Positions 36,358 through 45,525 of a stretch of 64,000 nt of DNA are shown piece by piece. Made by a program: the position numbers and the translations under genes. Every line of letters begins with the position of its first letter. The first letter of the stretch is position 1. The notes below the pieces were generated by a model, which saw only the letters and a program-made list of their open reading frames with translations, did no database searches and had not been told where the DNA came from. This stretch comes from Paenibacillus hamazuiensis (lineage in GTDB: Bacteria; Bacillota; Bacilli; Paenibacillales; NBRC-103111): contig NZ_JALRMO010000001.1 in NCBI RefSeq assembly GCF_023276405.1, positions 8,099,501-8,163,500 of the forward strand. The letters are read 5' to 3'.

Positions 36358-37893
36358 TTATTTCTTCGCTTTGGCTGCTGCTGCGGCGTATTCTTCCGCG
36401 ACCTTGTCGCCGCCGGCTTTTTTGTACTGCTCGACCGCTTTTTGCCAGCCGGCCTCGTCGATTTTGCCCATGACGAATTTGACCTTGGCATCGTTTAAAA
36501 TTTGCAGCAGCTCGGCGCCCTTTTGGTTCCACGTATCGGAGATCAGCACCATGGCCGGGTCTTTGACGGCATACTTCTCGTTATCCTTTTCGATCTCCAG
36601 CACCTTTTTCGAAATCGGATCGAGATCGCCCTGCGTTTTAATATCGTCAAGCGGCACGGCGCGCAGAGGCAGTTTGTACGGGAACGACACTTCGTTGTCG
36701 TACAGCTCCTGGTTCGTCCTGACCGGCTTGCCGTCTTTGATGTCGTAATGTTTGCCCTTGACGCCCCATTCGAGAAGATCGGCCATTTCCTTATCCGCCA
36801 GCTTGTCGAAGAAGGCAAGCAGCTGCCTCAGCTCGGCCTCCGTTTTGACCGCTGCCTTGGGGAACATCAGGATGCCGTTGGAGCCGCGGTCCGCCTGCAC
36901 GCGTTTGCCTTTCGGGCCTTCGAGCACGCTGAAGAAATCGAGATTGCCGTTCGGATTTTGCTTCTGCACGCGGGTTTGGTAAGCGAGCACCGTATTGGTC
37001 GTGGCGCTGATGGCGCCGGCTTTGCCGTTCTCCAGATCGCCTTCGAATTTGCCGCGGTCGATCGTCGCGAAATCTTTGTTCAGCAGCCCCTCGTCATACA
37101 GCCGTTTCGTAAATTTCAAACCTTCCAGGTACTCCGGGGTTTCTTCCGCTTTGATGAATTTGCCGTCCTTCTCGCCCCAGTTGTTCGGTGCGCCGAACAT
37201 CAGGCCGAAATCGGGACTGAACGCCGTGTTTTGAATCATCGCGGTGATGCCGTAAGTATCTTTTTTGCCGTTTTTATCCGGATCGTTTTCCGTGAACGCT
37301 TTCAGCATGTTGTAATAATCGTCCAGCGTTTTCGGTTCCTTGATGCCAAGCGCGTCGGCCCAGTCTTTGCGGTACGCCGTCGTATAACGCGCGACCGGAC
37401 GGAACCTCGGAACCCCGTACAGTTTGCCGTCGATGGAAACGTTGTCGTAGACAATCTTGGGCATCGACGACAAATTTTTGAACTCCTTGATGATGTTCGT
37501 AATATCCCAAAACGTGCCGCCCTGAGCTGCGCTGATCAAATAGGACTGGCTGGGGGCCCCGCAGCTGGCGATCACCTGCGGCAGGTCGCCGGAGGCGATC
37601 ATGACCGGCAGCTTTGTGCAAAAATCGTTGCTGGAGATATGCGTGAGTTCGAGTTTCGTATTCGTATACTTCTCGATGGCGAGCTCGACCTCGTTGTCTT
37701 TTTTCGGAACCTCCTTGCCGTCGAAGTTGAGCGTCATCTTGATCGTCAGCGGACCGGCAGGCTGATTGGCCGCAGGCTGCTGCGGCGGGGCGGCGGAGCC
37801 GTCTCCATTCGAAGAGCATCCGGCCAGCATGGAGCCGGCCATCGCTGCGGCGATCGTGCCGAAGCCGAGCTTTTTCAATGTGTTTCCTTTCAT
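36358..37893 (-). CDS. Aldouronate ABC importer binding lipoprotein (LplA type)
   Basis: 511 residues from ATG 37893, six bases after GGGGAGG. Signal peptide with lipobox MLAGCSS, Ala/Pro/Gln-rich linker, then a large binding-protein body (GKLYGVPRFRPVARYTTAYR, DYYNMLKAFTENDPDKNGKK) of the LplA/YtcQ kind that binds oligosaccharides. It is anchored on the outer face of the membrane and feeds the two permeases encoded just upstream. The cluster with GH52 and GH67 enzymes points to methylglucuronoxylose oligomers as ligand, as in the aldouronate cluster described in Paenibacillus JDR-2. Confidence 0.93.
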   Translation of the reverse strand: MKGNTLKKLGFGTIAAAMAGSMLAGCSSNGDGSAAPPQQPAANQPAGPLTIKMTLNFDGKEVPKKDNEVELAIEKYTNTKLELTHISSNDFCTKLPVMIASGDLPQVIASCGAPSQSYLISAAQGGTFWDITNIIKEFKNLSSMPKIVYDNVSIDGKLYGVPRFRPVARYTTAYRKDWADALGIKEPKTLDDYYNMLKAFTENDPDKNGKKDTYGITAMIQNTAFSPDFGLMFGAPNNWGEKDGKFIKAEETPEYLEGLKFTKRLYDEGLLNKDFATIDRGKFEGDLENGKAGAISATTNTVLAYQTRVQKQNPNGNLDFFSVLEGPKGKRVQADRGSNGILMFPKAAVKTEAELRQLLAFFDKLADKEMADLLEWGVKGKHYDIKDGKPVRTNQELYDNEVSFPYKLPLRAVPLDDIKTQGDLDPISKKVLEIEKDNEKYAVKDPAMVLISDTWNQKGAELLQILNDAKVKFVMGKIDEAGWQKAVEQYKKAGGDKVAEEYAAAAAKAKK

Positions 37894-37973
37894 AAAGAAC
37901 CTCCCCTTCATCTGTGTGAATTTTATAAAACGATCGCTTCGGCTGCGGGCTGATTCGCCTGCTGTTGCCGAAG

Positions 37974-38834
37974 TTATCCTTTTACCGAGCCGAGCAGCGC
38001 GCCTTTGGCGAAGTGCTTTTGCAGGAACGGGTAGACGAGCAAAATCGGGATGGTGGAGACGACGATGACCGCCATCTTCACTCCTTGACCATAGTAGGCG
38101 ACGTTTTCGCCGGACGAACCGCCGGAATCGCCGAGGCCGCCGGACGCGAGCACGACGATTTGCCGCAGGATGACCTGCACCGGCCACTTTTCCGGCGTAT
38201 TGATGTACATGATCGCGCTGAAATATTGGTTCCAGATGCCCACCGCGTAGAACAAGCCGAAGGCGGCGAGCGCCGGCAGCGACAGCGGCAAAACGATCCG
38301 CAGCAGGATGCCGATATCGTGGGCTCCGTCGATTTTTGCCGATTCGATCAGCTCGTGCGGCACACTGGCGAAAAAGTCGCGCATGACGATCAAATAAAAG
38401 GCGCTGATGAGGCCGGGAACCATGAGCGACCAAAGCGAATTGATCATTCCGAGCTGCTTCACGACAAAATAAGTCGGGATAAGGCCGCCGTTGAACAGCA
38501 TCGTAAACAGCACCATAAGCAAAATGCCGCTTCGTCCGGGCAAATATTTGAACGACAGCGAGTAGGCCATAAGCGAGGTTGCCAGCAGGCTGAGCACGGT
38601 GCCGAGCAGCGTAATGTAAACCGAAACGCCGATGCTGCGGACGAACGTGGCGGTCGAAAAGATGTACTTGTACGTATCCAGCGTAAACTCGGTCGGCCAA
38701 ACGACGTTTTGCGCGGAGAAGGAGGTGACGACGACATAGACGAAAGGAAGAAACGCCGCCAGACCGACAAGGCCGAGCACAGTAAAGTTGATCGCATCGA
38801 AGATTTTGCTAGGCAAAGACGCATGTGTGTGCAT
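37974..38834 (-). CDS. Aldouronate ABC importer permease (YtcP/LplC type)
   Basis: 286 residues, six membrane helices, EAA-type loop ELIESAKIDGAHDIGILLRI near residues 165-184, and the C-terminal KGALLGSVKG typical of YtcP/LplC permeases. AAGGAGG precedes the ATG by seven bases. It follows the other permease gene by 13 bp. No ATPase is encoded in the cluster, so a shared multi-sugar ATPase is inferred. Confidence 0.93.
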   Translation of the reverse strand: MHTHASLPSKIFDAINFTVLGLVGLAAFLPFVYVVVTSFSAQNVVWPTEFTLDTYKYIFSTATFVRSIGVSVYITLLGTVLSLLATSLMAYSLSFKYLPGRSGILLMVLFTMLFNGGLIPTYFVVKQLGMINSLWSLMVPGLISAFYLIVMRDFFASVPHELIESAKIDGAHDIGILLRIVLPLSLPALAAFGLFYAVGIWNQYFSAIMYINTPEKWPVQVILRQIVVLASGGLGDSGGSSGENVAYYGQGVKMAVIVVSTIPILLVYPFLQKHFAKGALLGSVKG

Positions 38835-38847
38835 GAGGGCCTCCTTT

Positions 38848-39807
38848 CTAATAAATGCCTTCTTCGCCGAACATTTTGGCGAGTTTGTTGGCGATGATGA
38901 CCAGGATGAACCCGACGGCGGATTTGAACAGCCCGACCGCCGTGCTGTAGCTGAACTGCCCTTGCTGAAGCCCGACCCGGTACACGTACGTATCGAAAAT
39001 TTCGCCGACCTCGCGATTGATTGCGTTCAGCATCAGGAACACCTGCTCGAACCCGAGGTCGAGAAAGCTGCCCAGCCGCAAAATGAACAGAATCACGATG
39101 ACGCTGCGGATGGAAGGGAGCGTGACATGCCAAAGCTGCTGAAGCCGGTTCGCTCCGTCCATGCGGGCCGCCTCGTACAGCTGCAAATTGACGCCGGCCA
39201 GCGCCGCCAGGAAAATGATCGTCCCCCAGCCCGCATCCTTCCAGATCATCTGCAGGATAATAAGCGGGCGGAACCATTCGGTGCTCGTCAAAAATTCGAT
39301 CGCCGGTCCCCCGGTTATGCCGGTGATGATATCGTTAATGACGCCGCCTTCCGTCGTCAGCAGCATGTAGGATATGCCCGCGATAACGACCCACGACAGG
39401 AAATGCGGCACGTAGATGAGCGTCTGCAGAAATCTTTTGTAAAGCTCGCTCCTCAGCTCGTTCAGCAGAAGCGCCAGGATGATCGTAATCGGGAAAAAGA
39501 TGACGAGGCTGTAGAGCCCGAGCAGCAGCGTGTTGCGGAACAGCATCCAAAACTCCGGCATCCCGAAAAACCGTGCAAAATGCTGGAAGCCGACCCAGGA
39601 GCTTTTCATCAACCCCAGATGCGGCTGGTAGTTTTTGAACGCCATGAGGAGGCCCCAAAGGGGCACATATTTGAAAATGATAAAGTAGGCGACGCCCGGC
39701 AGCATAAATACGTACAGCCAGCGGTATTTCCATAAGGAGACGAACCCTCGGCCCGACTTCACTTTCGTTTTCAACGCGCTCTTTGCTTCGATGCCTAAAG
39801 AATTCAC
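38848..39807 (-). CDS. Aldouronate ABC importer permease (LplB type)
   Basis: 319 residues from a GTG at 39807 that overlaps the stop of the xylosidase gene (GTGA) and has GGGGG nine bases upstream; the longer open frame lies inside that gene. Six membrane helices and the EAA-type loop YEAARMDGANRLQQLWHVTL near residues 205-224, with the LplB start RGFVSLWKYRWLYVFMLPGV. Translational coupling with xynB shows that uptake and hydrolysis are co-produced. Confidence 0.92.
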   Translation of the reverse strand: MNSLGIEAKSALKTKVKSGRGFVSLWKYRWLYVFMLPGVAYFIIFKYVPLWGLLMAFKNYQPHLGLMKSSWVGFQHFARFFGMPEFWMLFRNTLLLGLYSLVIFFPITIILALLLNELRSELYKRFLQTLIYVPHFLSWVVIAGISYMLLTTEGGVINDIITGITGGPAIEFLTSTEWFRPLIILQMIWKDAGWGTIIFLAALAGVNLQLYEAARMDGANRLQQLWHVTLPSIRSVIVILFILRLGSFLDLGFEQVFLMLNAINREVGEIFDTYVYRVGLQQGQFSYSTAVGLFKSAVGFILVIIANKLAKMFGEEGIY

Positions 39808-41927
39808 GTGTCTGTTCCCCCTTCCTCCAGCCAAAGAATGCTTGTCACGCCGCGCGGATAATATTTGCTGCCCGCAATTTCCCCGGCGATGATCTGGTCG
39901 CTCCAGCTCCATACGGACAGCTCGGGATGCGTCAGCCATGCGGCATGTGCGGCATCCGCAGCCGCGCCCCGCTCATCCCGAGGCAGGCCGAGGATGCGGC
40001 GGGCGATAAACTGGCACAAATATATTTTGCTCAGCCACGAATTGCTGCTGGTGGATGAAATTTTCCAGCCGCCGTCCGGAAACAGGCAGACGCCGTCCTT
40101 CAGCACCGTTTGCAAATGCGTCTTCAAAGCGGCGATATATTCGGCAAACCGTCCGGCCGGGTCGAGCGCTTCCTTGCAGCCCGTGAAGTAAGGGAAAACG
40201 AGCCCTTCGATGGCCGGAATGATCCGGGAGTCGTTCCCTTCGCCGATCACAGCGGGAATGTACCCTTCCGGGGTCACGTGGCTTACGATCGAACGTGCGC
40301 ATTTGTCGGCTTGATCCGCAGCTGTCTTGGCCAGCTCCGGCATGCCGTTTTCCGCAAACAGCTTCTCGAGCGCCACATAGGAAGCCCAGCATTTGCCGGC
40401 CAAATAAATGTTGTTTCTCGCCTGGCCGAGCGAGACATCGAGACTGTCGTAAGTCGTGATCTCGGCGCCGCCCATCACCCGCGTGCTGTCAAGGCCCATG
40501 ATGCCGTTTCGCTGAGCCGGATCGGGGTGATCGCGGTTCAGCATGCTCTCGAGGCAGCGGACGAGCACGTCCATGTTGGCTGCGAGCCACGTCTTGTCCC
40601 CGGTTTGCTCCGCGTATACGGCCGCACAGAGCACCCAGTTGACGAGCTGCTCGTGCGTCATGTGCGAGAAGCAGCCGTCCAGGCCGTACAGCTCGTAGGA
40701 GGAATAATGCGGACGCGAAACCGTGTTTGCGACGCCCATGTCGTGCGTGAAGCTGATGCCGCCGGGATATTCCGCCGGATCGCCGGGAAAACGGACGCGG
40801 TCCTCGTAGCTGAACCGCTTCACGAACATGTCCAGTTCGTTTTTGACGGTCCAGGGATTCATTTTCAGCTCGAAAAACAGCTGGTCTACCGTAAGGTCAA
40901 ACGTGTTCATCATCCGGTATTCGCCTTCGTTCACGACCCAGAACGGTTCGCAGTCCGCCATCAGCAGCTCGGTGGAGCCGTAATAGCTGCGAATCGCGTG
41001 CGCCATCATAAACCTTTGGTCGTCCGACAGCTTCGCATCGTCGATCATCCGGTTCGCCTGCCGGGCGCGGGCGGCGATCGTCTCGAATTCGGCAAGCGCG
41101 AAGGAGGCGACCTCCTCGATGCTGCGGAAATAACGGGTGTACCAGTAAGCGGCGTCCATGCCCGCCGTAACGATGCCGGAGCGGTGGAAGCAGACCGCGA
41201 AGCGGTACGTCCGGCTGCTTCCCGCCGGGACGTCCGTCACGAGCGCTCCGACCGTGCCGAGTCCGAACGTCCAGTTTTCCGTGAGCGGCGTCAGCAAAAT
41301 GTTCTCCAGGCTGAAATGGAGCGCCGAACGAACGGACGGATCGGCCGATGCGATCGCCGTCAGCCGCCCTTGGCCGACGCCTGCCACGCCGTCCAACGTA
41401 TCGTCGAGGCGCCGCATCGAGCTGTACGGGTCGCTTCCCTGATAGCCGAAAAAGGCGCGCCGGCTGCGGTTTCCCTGCGTGTTGTCGATCGTCAGCTCGG
41501 CCAGCACCGCCGGGACGAGCGTAAGCTTCAGCTCGTCTTCGCCGCCGAGCGCCGGGTCCGGCACCGGCTGCACCTGCGAGTACACTGTGAATGTCAGGTC
41601 CCCTGCCGTCCATGTGTCCGTACCCAGGCGAAAATCGCGTTTCACCGCGTCTTGCGGAAACGGCAGGATGATCCGCGGTTTATTCGGCTCGGGATCGGGG
41701 TTTTCGATGTCGTACCGCTTGCTTTCGTCGTCCTGCGAGGCGAAAAACGGCAAAGCCTCGTATATCCCCTCGCGGTCCGGCGATTCCACCCCGATGTAGA
41801 CGTTTTGTCTCGGGGAACGGCCGAGCTCGAGATCGAGACCGCCGCCGCTGCCCGGAAATCCGAGCGTAAAGCTGGCGAACGCGCCGATCGGGGAATGGTG
41901 GGCGTTGAAAAACATATTGGTTGGCAT
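39804..41927 (-). CDS. xynB: Beta-xylosidase, GH52
   Basis: 707 residues, the GH52 length. The N-terminus MPTNMFFNAHHSPIGAFASF is a family hallmark. The two catalytic positions known from Geobacillus XynB2 (Glu335 nucleophile, Asp495 acid/base) are present as Glu334 in VNEGEYRMMN and Asp494 in EITTYDSLDVSL. No signal peptide; it hydrolyses xylo-oligosaccharides from the non-reducing end in the cytosol, after or before AguA trims the glucuronic acid. First gene of the leftward cluster xynB-permease-permease-binding protein-aguA. Confidence 0.95.
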   Translation of the reverse strand: MPTNMFFNAHHSPIGAFASFTLGFPGSGGGLDLELGRSPRQNVYIGVESPDREGIYEALPFFASQDDESKRYDIENPDPEPNKPRIILPFPQDAVKRDFRLGTDTWTAGDLTFTVYSQVQPVPDPALGGEDELKLTLVPAVLAELTIDNTQGNRSRRAFFGYQGSDPYSSMRRLDDTLDGVAGVGQGRLTAIASADPSVRSALHFSLENILLTPLTENWTFGLGTVGALVTDVPAGSSRTYRFAVCFHRSGIVTAGMDAAYWYTRYFRSIEEVASFALAEFETIAARARQANRMIDDAKLSDDQRFMMAHAIRSYYGSTELLMADCEPFWVVNEGEYRMMNTFDLTVDQLFFELKMNPWTVKNELDMFVKRFSYEDRVRFPGDPAEYPGGISFTHDMGVANTVSRPHYSSYELYGLDGCFSHMTHEQLVNWVLCAAVYAEQTGDKTWLAANMDVLVRCLESMLNRDHPDPAQRNGIMGLDSTRVMGGAEITTYDSLDVSLGQARNNIYLAGKCWASYVALEKLFAENGMPELAKTAADQADKCARSIVSHVTPEGYIPAVIGEGNDSRIIPAIEGLVFPYFTGCKEALDPAGRFAEYIAALKTHLQTVLKDGVCLFPDGGWKISSTSSNSWLSKIYLCQFIARRILGLPRDERGAAADAAHAAWLTHPELSVWSWSDQIIAGEIAGSKYYPRGVTSILWLEEGGTDT

Positions 41928-41947
41928 AGAGATCGTCCTTTCGAGTT

Positions 41948-42224
41948 GAGCCTGGTCAAAAAGTCTTGCGCTGCCGGGGAGCAGCTTCGCGTTCGTGAAA
42001 AGAATGGTGAAAATCGGGCGCTTCGCGTTCCGGATCGTGCTTTCGATCGCTCTTGTTCACGGATTTCTTTTGATTCAAACGCCGTTCGGCGTAGAAATCC
42101 GTTCACAAAGGCGACCGCTGGCGCTTCTCCAGCACGATTCCGTCCCGCTTCGCTGTTTTCACCGCTTTTTCAAAAGCAGAACGCTTCGCTCCTGCGCCCG
42201 CGCTTCGACTTTTTGAACAGGCTC
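41948..42224. repeat. Fold-back element in the leader of the xylan operon
   Basis: 277 bp bounded by an 18-bp inverted repeat with one mismatch (GAGCCTGGTCAAAAAGTC at 41948-41965 and its complement at 42207-42224). Inner arms also pair (TTGTTCACGGATTTC near 42053 with GAAATCCGTTCACAA near 42101). No gene inside. It looks like a MITE-type or structured-leader element lying between the probable operon promoter and xynB. Confidence 0.75.
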
Positions 42225-42227
42225 TAC

Positions 42228-42262
42228 ATATTTTTTATATTGTAGATAAAAGCTTCGCCGGC
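42228..42262 (-). promoter_or_regulatory. Probable promoter region of the xylan operon
   Basis: An AT-rich stretch on the minus strand with TACAAT and TATAAA boxes lies just upstream of the fold-back element; the -35 box is unclear. Confidence 0.35.
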
Positions 42263-42335
42263 TTCGCAGCGGGCCGAAGGAAGCTGGACGGGCAGCTTCA
42301 ATAACAACAATACCAAGGCGGCGAGTTTCACTCTT

Positions 42336-42349
42336 TGTATGCGGTTTCA
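42336..42349 (+). promoter_or_regulatory. Candidate cre site (CcpA)
   Basis: TGTATGCGGTTTCA matches the catabolite-responsive consensus TGWAANCGNTNWCA at 13 of 14 positions. It lies between the divergent xylan operon and its AraC regulator, where glucose repression would be expected. Confidence 0.5.
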
Positions 42350-42429
42350 ATTCGTTCTCGCCCCCGGCAGGGCGGTCTTTATTATCTTGCAGCGGCGTGA
42401 TACTATAAAATCCAGCGGGGGGTTGATGT

Positions 42430-43212
42430 ATGATCAATATGGAGCTATACGAACAAATCGTTCCAAGCTGCTTCCTGTTCGTGGATCGGAGATGCTTCCC
42501 GGATTGGGAGATCATCAAGCAAAAAATCGATTTTCACGACTTGACCTTTGTTGTCGAAGGCAAAGCCAACTACTATGTCAACGGCGAAAAACATACGGTC
42601 GAAGCCGGGGATATGATCTACATTCCCGAGGGGAATCTTCGGCAGGCGCATACGTTTAAGGAAAGCCCGATGCATTCGTATGCATTCAATTTTTACATGC
42701 ATCCCGACAATGGCTTGCATTTGCCGTTTGAAACGGTAACCAAAAAACATATCACCGTCGAAATTTTGAGTTACATCCGCGAATTCACTCAAGTATGGAT
42801 GAGCAAGCAGCCGGGTTACCAAATGCATGCAAGAGGGTTGCTGACGCTCATCATCCATCGTCTGCTCACCATATCTTTTCACCAAACTTCCTCCGTACAT
42901 GCCGATAACCGCATCAACAAGGTGAAGGGATACATTATCGACCATTACTCCGAAGATCTTGATTTGTCCTCGGTCGCCGGCATTGTCAACCTGCACCCTG
43001 TCTATTTAAGCAAGCTGTTTAAAGCGAATACGAACTATTCATTCAAGGAATTTCTGAATCTGATCCGCATCAACAATGCGGAAATGATGCTGCGGGCCGG
43101 CGGGTTCTCCGTATCGGAGGTGGCGGAGCGGTGCGGCTTCAGGGACATCAGCTATTTCAGCAACGTCTTTAAAGCGATTAAAGGATTTCCTCCGTCTACG
43201 CTGCGCAAATAG
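42430..43212 (+). CDS. AraC-family transcriptional regulator
   Basis: 260 residues. The N-terminal half is a cupin-like sensor domain (FVVEGKANYYVNGEKHTVEA, GDMIYIPEG); the C-terminal ~100 residues contain two helix-turn-helix motifs (LSSVAGIVNLHPVYLSKLF, SVSEVAERCGFRDISYFSNV). The ATG is seven bases after GGGGGG. Divergent from the xylan operon across 500 bp, it is the obvious candidate regulator of xynB-aguA, responding to xylo-oligosaccharides; direct evidence is lacking. Confidence 0.92.
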   Translation: MINMELYEQIVPSCFLFVDRRCFPDWEIIKQKIDFHDLTFVVEGKANYYVNGEKHTVEAGDMIYIPEGNLRQAHTFKESPMHSYAFNFYMHPDNGLHLPFETVTKKHITVEILSYIREFTQVWMSKQPGYQMHARGLLTLIIHRLLTISFHQTSSVHADNRINKVKGYIIDHYSEDLDLSSVAGIVNLHPVYLSKLFKANTNYSFKEFLNLIRINNAEMMLRAGGFSVSEVAERCGFRDISYFSNVFKAIKGFPPSTLRK

Positions 43213-43341
43213 GATTTGTAATTATTTAATTTCATGTGAGATGTTTTAACTTTCCTGCAAAAATGTGCGGGTTCAAAAGTTCACCATATGGCAGCGCTGT
43301 CATGAGCAAAATAAAAGTTGGCCGTCAAGAATGGAGCTGAG

Positions 43342-43362
43342 TTAGTTCATCGGATGAACTAA
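43342..43362 (+). terminator. Weak hairpin after the AraC gene
   Basis: 9-bp stem TTAGTTCAT/ATGAACTAA with loop CGG followed by TTTGATTT, 130 bp after the stop. The rest of 43213-43555 is AT-rich and shows no gene. Confidence 0.45.
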
Positions 43363-43555
43363 TTTGATTTAAATTATAGCGGAGCGAATCGCGATTCTCC
43401 ATAGAAGAAGGCAATATTTTTTGTAAATATTTAAGATTATGCCGCTATTTTTTTGAACATCGGAACTGGGGAAAAGTAACATGGTTTGCATATTAATGGG
43501 AATTTTTTTGCATAATACAAAAGAATCAGTCTCCCAGGTTAGGAGCACCCCGGTT

Positions 43556-44329
43556 ATGAAACCATCTTCCCAGAGAAAGGTGCCTCGTTACCCGAGAGCA
43601 TCCTTATCGGTATTTACCCTTAACCACGTATATCCGCGCAGTCCGTTTCTCGTCCTGTGGTGGTCTGCCGCGATTCCCGGATTCGGGCATATGATGCTGG
43701 GCAAATATTTGCAGGGCTTTTTGCTTGTGGGGTGGGAGTTTTATACCAACGTCCAGGCCCATTTGAACGAAGCTATTTTTTTGACCATGATCGGCGATTT
43801 CGTGCAAGCGAAGGCCGTGCTGGAAACGAAGTGGATTTCTTTATATATTGCGGTATACGTTTTTACGATATGGGACAGCTACAATAAAACAAACGACGCC
43901 AACAAGTTGGCCATGCTCTCGGAAAACGAGTGGATCGATCAGCCACCCGTCGTCATGACGCCGGTCGGCATTCATTTCATGAGACCATATAAGCCATGGC
44001 TCGCCTTGCTGTGGTCGAGTTTTTTACCGGGTCTCGGCCATATTTACCTGCAGCGTCTTATTTCGGGATTATTTGCATTTGCCGGGTGGATATTGACATG
44101 TTATTTTTCCAGGCTGCCGACGGGACTTCACTATACGATGACGGGACATTTCGCCGAAGCCATCGCGACGATGCCGCCGCAGTGGGTCTTGTTTATGCCT
44201 TCGCTCTACGGCTATGCGCTGTTTGAAACCCATATGGCAGCGTCCCAATTTACCAAGCTTTTTAAGCAGCAGCAAGGGTATTTCTTGAAGGAGCAATACC
44301 AGGACAAACGATTTCGCATGCCCATATAA
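43556..44329 (+). CDS. Multi-pass membrane protein with duplicated WSxxPGxGH motif
   Basis: 257 residues from ATG 43556 (AGGAG ten bases upstream; the in-frame ATG at 43481 lacks a ribosome site). Two related halves each contain a Pro-Gly-x-Gly-His turn inside a hydrophobic segment: LWWSAAIPGFGHMMLGKYLQ and LLWSSFLPGLGHIYLQRLIS. This recalls the TM2-type turn of small membrane proteins, here duplicated. The function is not recognised. It lies 31 bp before another membrane protein gene and probably shares its transcript. Confidence 0.7.
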   Translation: MKPSSQRKVPRYPRASLSVFTLNHVYPRSPFLVLWWSAAIPGFGHMMLGKYLQGFLLVGWEFYTNVQAHLNEAIFLTMIGDFVQAKAVLETKWISLYIAVYVFTIWDSYNKTNDANKLAMLSENEWIDQPPVVMTPVGIHFMRPYKPWLALLWSSFLPGLGHIYLQRLISGLFAFAGWILTCYFSRLPTGLHYTMTGHFAEAIATMPPQWVLFMPSLYGYALFETHMAASQFTKLFKQQQGYFLKEQYQDKRFRMPI

Positions 44330-44360
44330 AGAAGCGTCAGTCGAAAAAGGCGGGGTCAGC

Positions 44361-44828
44361 TTGTATTTAATCTGTACGTTTCACCATTCGTTCGAGCTTG
44401 AAATTTTGCTCCGCGATTTGGAGAAGATCGGCGTCGGCCGCGATCAAATTCTCGCGATACCTTTGCACCAGGACATGATGCAGATGCGGAAAATCACCGC
44501 TACCTCCACAGGCGGCGCCAATATTTTGGATATTCCGCTTGCGATCGGTACGGCCTGCATGCTGCTGGGGGTTATTTACGGATACGTGCTGGTATGGGGG
44601 CCTATCCTTTGGGGGCTTATCGGGCTGGTCGGCGGTACGCTGCTGACTCTTCTTGTCCATTATTTGATCAGCAAAAGCAAGCAAGCTAAAGAACCGGGGC
44701 TGGACAAATCGGAAGTAATCGTGATGGTGAACTTTCCCACGTATCGGCTCGACCGCATGCGGGAAGTCATCCGCGAATATCGGCCGCTCGGCTTTGCCAT
44801 GCTCGATTTGAATGCGCCTTCGAATTGA
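44361..44828 (+). CDS. Hypothetical two-helix membrane protein
   Basis: 155 residues from a TTG behind GGCGGGG. An N-terminal soluble part (MYLICTFHHSFELEILLRDL) precedes two membrane helices (about 57-80 and 83-105, Gly-rich) and a C-terminal soluble tail (EVIVMVNFPTYRLDRMREVI). Not recognised; the arrangement resembles proteins with split soluble alpha/beta domains around a helical hairpin. Follows the 257-residue membrane protein after 31 bp. Confidence 0.65.
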   Translation: MYLICTFHHSFELEILLRDLEKIGVGRDQILAIPLHQDMMQMRKITATSTGGANILDIPLAIGTACMLLGVIYGYVLVWGPILWGLIGLVGGTLLTLLVHYLISKSKQAKEPGLDKSEVIVMVNFPTYRLDRMREVIREYRPLGFAMLDLNAPSN

Positions 44829-44851
44829 CGCGGCGATGGATAGCCTTGGTG

Positions 44852-45036
44852 GAAACCCTTAAAGAAGGGGCGAATCCGCTTGTCATAGGTGGGGGTAACC
44901 CCTTCGGCCCGCTCTTGAAATCGTGCAATCTTTTATTGGAAATTTAGAGGTAATTGCACGATTTCAAAGGCGGGACGTAAACTCCTCCGGGGATACCCCT
45001 CACCTTGGTCATCGGATTCGCCCCTTGCAGGGTTTC
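44852..45036. repeat. Palindromic element B, copy 2
   Basis: Outer arms GAAACCCT and AAGGGGCGAATCC (44852-44859, 44865-44877) pair perfectly with GGATTCGCCCCTT and AGGGTTTC (45014-45026, 45029-45036). Inner arms TTGAAATCGTGCAA/TTGCACGATTTCAA are shared with copy 1 at 22163. A further hairpin (ACCAAAGCCGCGGC / GCCGCGGTTTTGGT, 45044-45080) follows and may end the upstream transcript. Confidence 0.85.
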
Positions 45037-45086
45037 AAAGACACACCAAAGCCGCGGCAATCCATCGCCGCGGTTTTGGTTGTGTA

Positions 45087-45525
45087 GTAGTAGAGTGGTT
45101 CCGGCTTCGCCAGAAAAACCGGATATAAGGCATGCCGTCGCTCCCTCGGCATCGTGCCAAAAGTAGAGCGGGTCTGCCATAGGTTCGCGTCAGCTAAACC
45201 ATGGCAGGCAACCGCGGGCTCGAGGCACGCCGTCGCTCCCTCGGCATCGCGCCAAAAGTAAAGCGGGTCTGCCATAGGTTCGCGTCAGCTAAACCATGGC
45301 AGACAAACGCGGGCTCGAGGCACGCCGTCGCTCCCTCGGCCTCGCGCCCAAAGTAAAGCGTGCCCGGCATCTGATTTTTCGGGCGAAGCCGAAAAATCGA
45401 TGCCGGGCAGACGCGAATTAGAAGCGAGCAGTCCCTCCATAAGGGCGGGTCCAGGGCGCCCGAGCGCCTGGGGTCCCCCCGGTGGGGGGATTTAGGGGGG
45501 AGCCTTAACGATTTAGGGGGGGGGG
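45087..45525. repeat. Hairpin-array repeat, copy 4
   Basis: A degenerate first unit, then two near-identical units with stem GTCTGCCAT..GGTTCGC / GCTAAACC..ATGGCAGAC, a long unit with stem GCCCGGCAT..GATTTTTCGG and complement, and the end block with tails GGGGGGATTTAGGGGGG (45484-45500) and CGATTTAGGGGGGGGGG. The last tail touches the stop codon of spoVR. Confidence 0.88.

Noticed and set aside
37894-38700. N-terminal extension of the aldouronate binding protein
   Set aside because: The extension overlaps the permease gene in another frame; a lipoprotein signal peptide and SD set the start at 37893.
40110-42245. 711-codon rightward open frame over xynB
   Set aside because: Mirror frame of the GH52 gene; catalytic residues and start/stop signals support only the minus strand.
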